From positions 1 through 28,231 of the forward strand of contig JAZQQB010000001.1 of NCBI GenBank assembly GCA_045628865.1: 28,231 nt of DNA, read 5' to 3'. The notes beneath the pieces are model-generated. The model was not told the DNA's origin, did no database searches, and saw only the letters and a program-made list of their open reading frames with translations. Position numbers and translations under genes: made by a program. Position 1 is the stretch's first letter. Each line of letters begins with the position of its first letter. The DNA is from JAZQQB01 sp045628865 (GTDB lineage Bacteria > Bacillota > Clostridia > Lachnospirales > Lachnospiraceae). Below are positions 22,620 to 28,231 of the stretch, in pieces.

Positions 22620-23061
22620 CTGCAACTCCCCCCATTCTGATCCATTCATAGATTGACACATTTTCATGTGATATATTTACATCGTTTCTTGACAACATTC
22701 CTATCTTATTTATCTTATCCAGTACATGATTCACCTCTGAATAATCTGCCAATAAAATATCTTTCCCAGTTTCTGGACTAACCTCGTCTATTCCTAATAA
22801 CAGATCTGTATTTTCATTTTTAAAGCAATCAGAATAATACTTCCATATCTTTCGTATTCGAATGATGATTCCCTGCATCTTATGCAAGTTGGTAAGTTCC
22901 ATCTTATTTCCATAAATTGATTCCTGCGTAAAAGAGAATCTATTGATAGAATCGTTTTCATCACTAGCATCCATACAAATCCAGATACTCTTTACTGCTT
23001 TTATATCATCATAAAATGTGTACTTTAATATTCTAGCCAACACCTGTTTATCTGCAAGCAT
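22576..23061 (-). pseudogene. Remnant of an Rpn/YhgA-like PD-(D/E)XK nuclease, fused to unrelated tail
   Basis: MLADKQVLARILKYTF matches the N-terminus of Lachnospiraceae Rpn-type nucleases. YDDIKAVKSIWICMDASDEN and INRFSFTQESIYGNKMELT match a segment that normally lies about 100 residues further on. The nuclease motifs that should stand between are deleted. After IIIRIRK the frame runs into different sequence (KNENTDLLLGIDEVSPETGK, DYSEVNHVLDKINKIG) and ends YLYAYH. The frame is open but the enzyme cannot work. It may survive because it leads translation into BspA copy B, whose start it overlaps. It follows the TIR gene by 63 bases. Confidence 0.7.
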
Positions 23062-23124
23062 TTCCTTAACACTGGTGTCATACTTCGCCTGATCACTGGT
23101 ATATTCTATCGTGCTTGATAAAAA

Positions 23125-26100
23125 TCACTTCTCACAGCCATTACTAATTTTACCATTCATAATCCCCAACGCATCTTCTATAAATTGATCCACTGTATAG
23201 ATTGGCACTGTATAAATCCTCTTATCTGAAACAAAATATGCCTGTGACACATCCGTTACTACATTTAATGAAATATCTGCTCTTCCAATAAAATTGAAAT
23301 CTTTGTCATAAAAATAAGATAGTTGCCCTCTAGTTGTAATGATATAAGATAAATCTTCATTTCCATATGAAAATCCAGTAATTTGATTTAACTTCCTATC
23401 ACTTTCATAAATGATTTCTTGTTTTTCAAGATCATATATTTCAAAAAATCCCGATTTAAATTGCACTAACAAGTACGCGTTCTGTTCATCGTAAAAAATC
23501 GTTTCCTGTTTATCTTCACGAATAGTATAGTCCTGATATTCACCTTCTTTACTCGCAACCCTATACAAGTCATTCTCATCATCAATCACAATTAAATACC
23601 TGCCATCCACAATTAATCCACCAAAACTCATTTCTTCATCAATAAATGACAAATCAGCCCAAGCCTCTTCCTCAAAAGTATTAGCATCCATCTTATATAC
23701 TGTTTTTCCATTATCTTTTGTGTAAAATAAAGAATTACACATTGGTTCATGTGAAATCAGATTTATATTAGAATCTGATAAATCTTTAGAAAATAATATT
23801 TCCCCAGAATCCGGATTGATATAATAAAATGACTTCGAATCCTTTACAAATATTTTTCCATTCTGGTAGATACTAATCATAGTTGCATCTATGTCCAGTT
23901 CCCAGGCTGGAACTCTATTATTCATATTGTACTTAATCAATTTCCCATTTTCGTTTACACATATATTTTCCATATCAGGGAACACCGCATAAATGTCTTC
24001 CGAAGAATTTAAATCATATCTTCGTTCCTCGATTCTAGTTCCAATATGTTTTCCCCATATTTTAAAGCTTTTAGAATCTTTCGGAACAGCAAAAATATGA
24101 TCATTCAGTTCATAAACAAACAAAAATTTCTCTCCTAAATTTTTGCCAAAATTAGAATATTGATCCATCTCAACCACAATACTATACAAACAACCGTCAT
24201 CTGTACATACTCGTACAACATTTGAACCATCATGGACCATCCAATTTACAACATCACCAGGAAATGTTTCTGAAAATAAGATTTCTCCCGTACGCTTATC
24301 AAGAATATGAACGCTATTATCAATTGACAAAATCAATTCGTTGAATTCATCTACCGATTTGCCATCCAACATGATTTTTCCGCCACTCATTGTGTTATAG
24401 ACAGGTTGTTCCCAAAGTAATTCGTTACTATTTGCATCATAGCATCTTATACAGTGAGGCTTACCATTCTCATTGTTTTCCAAACTACTATCAAATTCAC
24501 CATAAATAAAAAACTTATCACCATCAAAAAAATAAGCGGGCCTTCCACTATCCGTACCAGTATAATAAGAATGAATATCAACCTGATATTTAATATCTTT
24601 TTCTTCAAGATCAATGTAAATAAATCTATCATCCATCCAGTCTATAGCATCATCATTTGTAATCACATCTATGGTAACACCATTTCCATCAACTGACAGA
24701 ATCGCATTAGTCATGAAAGAATCTATGGAAGATAAAATAGCATCCAAAGCATTATCATATGGATTGGATGTATAAATCAATTCCATCTCATATGTTTCAC
24801 AATCTAATAAATAGAAAGAATAAGTACACTGAATAATAGCCTGATGTTTCCCATACAAAGGAATAAAATGTTCATACATTTCAGCACTGGTTCCCATCGT
24901 ATCATAAGTAAAAACTTCTCTATCCTCAATAAAATTATATACTGTAAATCCCCAGTCACTATTCATATAAATAATAGTTTCTTCATCCAAAAATCCCATT
25001 GATCTTAATATCCTCTCATCTTTATCAGAAGAATCATTCCTCAGGAACTCTATTTTTCGCACCTCTTCTAAAGAATTCAATGAATAAATAGTAGCCACAC
25101 CATTCTCTTCTATCAATATAATATATCCATATCCTGGAGATACTGTTCCTGCAACTATTTCTTTATCGAAATCATAAGATACGCATGGTGTAATATTTCT
25201 TGAAAATTCATAAGCATATGTGGATTGAAAAAGAGCCTTAATACCTTCATAGGTAACTGGCAACTCATTTCCATCTTCATCCTGGGTAACCGACATATAC
25301 GCATAGGAAAGTGCATCATCCCTTTGGCCTTTTTCAAGATAGTTACACGAAATGATCCCATAATCCTGTGCCTCTCTTCTAAGAATATTCTGATACTGTT
25401 CCTTCAGTTCATCGCCTTGTTCTGAAACAATCTGAGACTGGGATGTAATCGCCTCATTCTTTGCCTTTAATTCTGCTGCCTGCGCCGCAATCCTTTCATT
25501 CTGTTTTGCAAAACGAATTGCTTGAAAGCCAGCATAAAGACCAAAAGCTGCAAAAAAAGCCGCACCCAGAGTTGCTAAATGAACGCCTTTTTTGATCATT
25601 CTTTCACGGTGTCTACGCTTCAGATCATCATAATTGACATCAAAAATAGCTGCAGCAATACGAACCACTGCTTCATCAATTTTTTTCTTTATTTCCTTCT
25701 TACTTTTTCCTCGCACATCTGCTGCTAATGGTTCAATTGGCACCGTACAAAGCACTTCATTTCCATATTCATCTGTACGATATTCCTGACGGAAAACCAT
25801 TTCTGGTGGAAAAGATTCCTCTGGTTCGCCTTCAATCAAAACAGCCAATACATGATCAAATCCCTTCATTTCAATAAAGGTCTGAATCTCCTGCTGACAC
25901 CACAAAGATTCAACAATCCTTGGTGAGCAGATTACAATCAGATAGTCTGACATTGTCAGTGCCTGATAGATCTGATCCGATAGATCACTTGTCAATGGTA
26001 ATTCATCCTGATCACGAAATACTCGCTCAATCTTCTTTTTCTCCCATTCAGCCTGTTTTCTCTCTATATTTTTTGGAAGCTTAAACTCCTCCAATTTTTT

Positions 26101-26187
26101 TTGCAATGTTTTGGCTACAAACATATCTAAAGGTGTATGTCTGTAACTGATAAACGCATCAAAATGTCTGTTGTCTTCTTTCTTCAT
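23125..26187 (-). CDS. TIR-domain membrane protein with predicted outside beta-propeller
   Basis: A 1020-residue protein. Residues 8-120 form a TIR domain: FDAFISYRHTPLDM, RVFRDQDELPLTSDLS, YLIVICSPR and SLWCQQE. Glu100 fits the catalytic glutamate of TIR NAD-consuming enzymes. A basic linker (RRHRERMIKKG) leads to one membrane helix (about 203-222), then a coiled coil (about 228-272), and some 740 residues with repeated short beta units (SVDGNGVTIDV, LLWEQPVYN, FSKDLSDS and others) suggesting WD40/PQQ-like propellers. The positive-inside rule puts TIR in the cytoplasm and the propeller outside. The ATG has GGAGG upstream. It stands between a zinc-ribbon/membrane pair and the BspA lipoproteins, all in one direction. 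Enzyme activity and ligand are unknown. Confidence 0.88.
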   Translation of the reverse strand: MKKEDNRHFDAFISYRHTPLDMFVAKTLQKKLEEFKLPKNIERKQAEWEKKKIERVFRDQDELPLTSDLSDQIYQALTMSDYLIVICSPRIVESLWCQQEIQTFIEMKGFDHVLAVLIEGEPEESFPPEMVFRQEYRTDEYGNEVLCTVPIEPLAADVRGKSKKEIKKKIDEAVVRIAAAIFDVNYDDLKRRHRERMIKKGVHLATLGAAFFAAFGLYAGFQAIRFAKQNERIAAQAAELKAKNEAITSQSQIVSEQGDELKEQYQNILRREAQDYGIISCNYLEKGQRDDALSYAYMSVTQDEDGNELPVTYEGIKALFQSTYAYEFSRNITPCVSYDFDKEIVAGTVSPGYGYIILIEENGVATIYSLNSLEEVRKIEFLRNDSSDKDERILRSMGFLDEETIIYMNSDWGFTVYNFIEDREVFTYDTMGTSAEMYEHFIPLYGKHQAIIQCTYSFYLLDCETYEMELIYTSNPYDNALDAILSSIDSFMTNAILSVDGNGVTIDVITNDDAIDWMDDRFIYIDLEEKDIKYQVDIHSYYTGTDSGRPAYFFDGDKFFIYGEFDSSLENNENGKPHCIRCYDANSNELLWEQPVYNTMSGGKIMLDGKSVDEFNELILSIDNSVHILDKRTGEILFSETFPGDVVNWMVHDGSNVVRVCTDDGCLYSIVVEMDQYSNFGKNLGEKFLFVYELNDHIFAVPKDSKSFKIWGKHIGTRIEERRYDLNSSEDIYAVFPDMENICVNENGKLIKYNMNNRVPAWELDIDATMISIYQNGKIFVKDSKSFYYINPDSGEILFSKDLSDSNINLISHEPMCNSLFYTKDNGKTVYKMDANTFEEEAWADLSFIDEEMSFGGLIVDGRYLIVIDDENDLYRVASKEGEYQDYTIREDKQETIFYDEQNAYLLVQFKSGFFEIYDLEKQEIIYESDRKLNQITGFSYGNEDLSYIITTRGQLSYFYDKDFNFIGRADISLNVVTDVSQAYFVSDKRIYTVPIYTVDQFIEDALGIMNGKISNGCEK

Positions 26188-26257
26188 TTTTTCCTCCTCT
26201 TTACAATACTCGCATCTAGTTTGTAAAATTCTAGGCTGTCTACATTTACCTGTTTTC

Positions 26258-27223
26258 TTATTTTACAGATTCAAGATCTCCAGTAAAATGGATCCAATAT
26301 TGTGGATTATAATAAACCGTTTTTGTAGATGAACTGCCTGACCCAATATATAAATTAACAAATGTATCATCTAAATAAATCAAATAATCTGCCTTAACAG
26401 ACGGATTATCTTCATATAATATAATATTAAGAGTCTCCGTCGAAATAACATATCCAAAAACACCAATAGACTGATCTATGAAATCAGCAAACATCTTACA
26501 ATCTTCGTATTCTAACAAGGACTCCGCGTCAGAATCCTTTAAATCATCCACAAGATAAAAACAAATATCTGCCAGATATGTATCTACTGGAATAATATGT
26601 TTCGAACGGGTCGGTAATTTCCTACGTATTTGATTCTCCGATACTAAAAATTCTCCCATATCTCCATTATAGGTTGTGGAAAAAAAGAAATAATCATTTT
26701 CAAATACATCATAGAAAGAAATATCATAATTAGCGATTTTATCACTTATTGATGTACGGAATACCTGTTCCTTGATATAACTTTTGATGGCTTCCTTTAT
26801 TTCATCAGCTTGAAATATATCATAGAAATAACAATTTTTATACTCAAATCCCTCATCCCGTATAAAAGCATATTCAAAAGCAATATAACCAATATAATTT
26901 TCATCTATGGCATCCTTCACATAATAGCCTGCCACCTGTTTTGTATCTTCCATAGATGAAGAATGTTTTTCTGATACATAAACATATTCCGTAATAACAT
27001 CTTCCTCAAAAATAAAATCCTTCATTTGATAATCTTCAGAATACTTCGCATTTAAGTATGAAACAAATTCTTTTTTACTATTTGAAATAACCGATTCATG
27101 CATTCTGTAGTTATTTTGTTTACTACCTTTAATAAACGAACCATCCATAATTAAAATATAAGTTCCTGCAATAATCACAATACATATAGCTGCAATACCA
27201 ACCCACTTTAAAAATCTTAACAA
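26258..27223 (-). CDS. Single-pass membrane protein, apparently the C-terminal part of a split zinc-ribbon protein
   Basis: This 321-residue frame begins at a TTG with no good ribosome site and enters a membrane helix almost at once (about 5-26). The outside domain begins SKKEFVSYLNAKYSEDYQMK, like the C-terminal domain of the 14764-16158 protein. In that protein a zinc ribbon precedes the helix in the same chain. Here the ribbon is a separate ORF ending eight bases upstream in another frame. An indel in the A5 run near the end of that ORF would fuse them. It may be a frameshifted gene, a genuine two-gene arrangement or a translational frameshift. Function is unknown. Confidence 0.65.
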   Translation of the reverse strand: MLRFLKWVGIAAICIVIIAGTYILIMDGSFIKGSKQNNYRMHESVISNSKKEFVSYLNAKYSEDYQMKDFIFEEDVITEYVYVSEKHSSSMEDTKQVAGYYVKDAIDENYIGYIAFEYAFIRDEGFEYKNCYFYDIFQADEIKEAIKSYIKEQVFRTSISDKIANYDISFYDVFENDYFFFSTTYNGDMGEFLVSENQIRRKLPTRSKHIIPVDTYLADICFYLVDDLKDSDAESLLEYEDCKMFADFIDQSIGVFGYVISTETLNIILYEDNPSVKADYLIYLDDTFVNLYIGSGSSSTKTVYYNPQYWIHFTGDLESVK

Positions 27224-27231
27224 AGTTTCTT

Positions 27232-27369
27232 TTATATGGAATTTTTAGACTCGTAAGGCCTAGCCAAACAAAGCTGCTCATACTGTTCATCTGAAATCTG
27301 ACCATGGCATGTTGGGCACTTCCTTTCTGAATCTTTTATTCTTCCAGAACATCTAGGACACTTATACAT
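27232..27369 (-). CDS. Small zinc-ribbon protein (45 residues), N-terminal part of the split gene
   Basis: ATG 27369 follows AGGAGAAAAATGT, almost the same ribosome site and leader as the full-length relative at 16158. Cys4, Cys7, Cys18 and Cys21 have exactly the spacing of that relative, as CPRC...CPTC. The product ends ESKNSI just upstream of the membrane-protein frame. The in-frame ATG at 27432 would add 21 residues with no ribosome site. It is probably the detached zinc ribbon of the next gene. Confidence 0.65.
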   Translation of the reverse strand: MYKCPRCSGRIKDSERKCPTCHGQISDEQYEQLCLARPYESKNSI

Positions 27370-27477
27370 ACATTTTTCTCCTATATCAAAATTTTTATAT
27401 ATTCCTTTGCATTCCACAATACACCTAACCATTTTCCATCACTCCATTTTTCCCTATAGTGGGGCAGTTGTCAAGAA

Positions 27478-27532
27478 AAAAAATAAGTAATCTAAAAGCA
27501 TTATGATCATGTTTCCAAATTACTTATTTTTT
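27478..27532. terminator. Perfect 14-bp inverted repeat, likely two-way terminator
   Basis: AAAAAATAAGTAAT (27478-27491) is the exact reverse complement of 27519-27532. The arms carry A and T runs, so a U-tract follows the stem in either direction. On the minus strand it directly follows the stop of a vestigial ORF (27524-27526) and precedes the zinc-ribbon gene. It may have arrived with a mobile element. Confidence 0.55.
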
Positions 27533-27736
27533 CTCATCCAAACACTGAAAATATCTAACGTGCATTTTTATACTGTTCATCAAACGTATTTCGCCCCAGA
27601 TCATAGCAAATAAATCATTGAAAAGTATATGATTGGCTCTTGGCATGTACTGCTGAATAGTTAGTTCTTTGCAGACAGGATCTCCACCCGATAAACTTAT
27701 TACCCTTGGCTGGGCGCAATATAATGGTAGAGTAAT
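27524..27736 (-). pseudogene. Vestigial 70-codon open frame, unrecognised
   Basis: The minus strand is open from 27736 without a start codon (ITLPLYCAQPRVISLSGGDP...) and ends ...RYFQCLDEKK at a TAA in the terminator arm. It lies between the truncated IS3 orfA and the zinc-ribbon gene. The internal ATG (YMPRANHILF) has no ribosome site. I do not recognise the protein; it is probably the tail of a gene or element cut during rearrangement. Confidence 0.3.
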
Positions 27737-27862
27737 TTAAGACACTTTTTGAGACATTTTATAATGAATCTGATATACTCATATTGATGTTGTACAATAA
27801 AAATTGCCACCCCGTTCTCAAGGATTTTGATATATAATCAACCGAGAATAGGAGAAATCAAA

Positions 27863-28099
27863 ATGGCAAAACGAATCACAAAAACTTACGATCAAGAATT
27901 TAAAGCACAGGCAGTTAAGCTTGCTCAGGAAATTGGAGGACACAAAGCTGCTGAGGAACTTGGTGTTCCTTCTGGAACTATATATGCATGGGTTAAAGCA
28001 TTTAAAGAAGGTCGTTTAGATGCTAAATCTGCTGTTCACACTCCAAGTAATGCATTATCTCTGAACGAAGAACTTATCGAACTCAGAAACTCGAATTGA
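27863..28099 (+). pseudogene. Truncated IS3-family transposase OrfA
   Basis: MAKRITKTYDQEFKAQAVKL begins a helix-turn-helix OrfA: HKAAEELGVPSGTIYAWVKA is the recognition region. GGAGAAATCAAA precedes ATG 27863. The frame breaks after ELIELR, where a complete OrfA would continue with its leucine zipper, and ends a few codons later. No orfB follows. It differs from the OrfA at 16870, so it comes from another element. The junction near 28092 meets a minus-strand gene fragment. Confidence 0.75.
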
Positions 28100-28231
28100 G
28101 TATTCATAGCTGAGAATAGTGTTTTTTCCCCATCCTTTGATGCCATCTCTGCTTCATAATATTTCAACATTGTATTAGTTGAATCTGTATTCCAATCATT
28201 CTCAAAATGATAATCTAAATATTTAATCTCT
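28097..28231 (-). pseudogene. Fragment of an unknown minus-strand gene, cut by the IS remnant and the window edge
   Basis: The minus strand from the window edge reads EIKYLDYHFENDWNTDSTNT and on to LFSAMNTQFE without a stop, then runs into the transposase fragment near 28096 and stops soon after. The composition is that of a normal soluble acidic protein. It is not recognised. The sequence is lost at both ends, so neither the start nor the true C-terminus can be given. Confidence 0.45.

Noticed and set aside
27453..27474. TTGACA on the minus strand as the -35 box of the zinc-ribbon/TIR operon
   Set aside because: The only TATA-like match downstream is about ten bases away, too close for a promoter; the segment may be the end of a mobile element instead.

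Overview
The window looks like a chromosome segment of a low-GC Gram-positive anaerobe of the class Clostridia, most likely Lachnospiraceae. This is inferred from strong AGGAGG-type ribosome binding sites, A/T-rich codon use, a fruK-fruA-ptsH-ptsI-fruR operon, GGDEF proteins with clostridial architectures, BspA-type leucine-rich lipoproteins, large TIR-domain membrane proteins and Rpn-like nuclease remnants. No rRNA, tRNA or CRISPR array was found.

Left part (1-2850). A minus-strand operon runs from a macrodomain/PARG-like ADP-ribose hydrolase to tag (3-methyladenine DNA glycosylase), aat (leucyl/phenylalanyl-tRNA-protein transferase) and the first 46 codons of a TIR-domain protein cut off by the window edge. 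It is driven from a 549-bp leader with an exact 34-bp duplication, each copy carrying an extended -10 box and a ribosome binding site.

Second messenger block (2850-8573). Three plus-strand diguanylate cyclase genes follow. The first has a LacI-like sugar-binding sensor fold. The other two are tandem paralogues with an outside sensor domain and a multi-pass membrane region. All three keep GGDEF and lack the RxxD inhibitory site. Between the first and second are a 35-codon ORF whose Shine-Dalgarno can be masked by a hairpin and a perfect 21-bp inverted repeat upstream of a likely promoter.

Sugar uptake block (8544-14600, minus strand). fruK, fruA (EIIABC), ptsH, ptsI and a DeoR-family regulator form an operon carrying every phosphotransfer step from PEP to fructose-1-phosphate and on to fructose-1,6-bisphosphate. 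Its HPr has His15 but no Ser46. Upstream lie helically phased TTTTGA boxes and a cre-like site.

Accessory region (14660-28231). This is mostly minus strand and heavily rearranged. It holds a zinc-ribbon membrane protein; a folded, possibly RNA-encoding element; an unknown gene broken by a complete IS3-family element (4-bp target duplication) and cut by an IS66 remnant; three BspA-like LRR lipoprotein genes, two from a recent 1.3-kb tandem duplication; an Rpn nuclease remnant; a 1020-residue protein with an inside TIR domain, one membrane helix, a coiled coil and a predicted outside propeller; and a second zinc-ribbon/membrane protein apparently split into two ORFs. A truncated IS3 orfA and an interrupted gene close the window.

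The most intriguing unit is this last cluster: a TIR protein with a receptor-like topology, co-directional with secreted LRR lipoproteins and a zinc-ribbon membrane protein, with a second TIR paralogue sitting behind an ADP-ribose hydrolase at the other end of the window.
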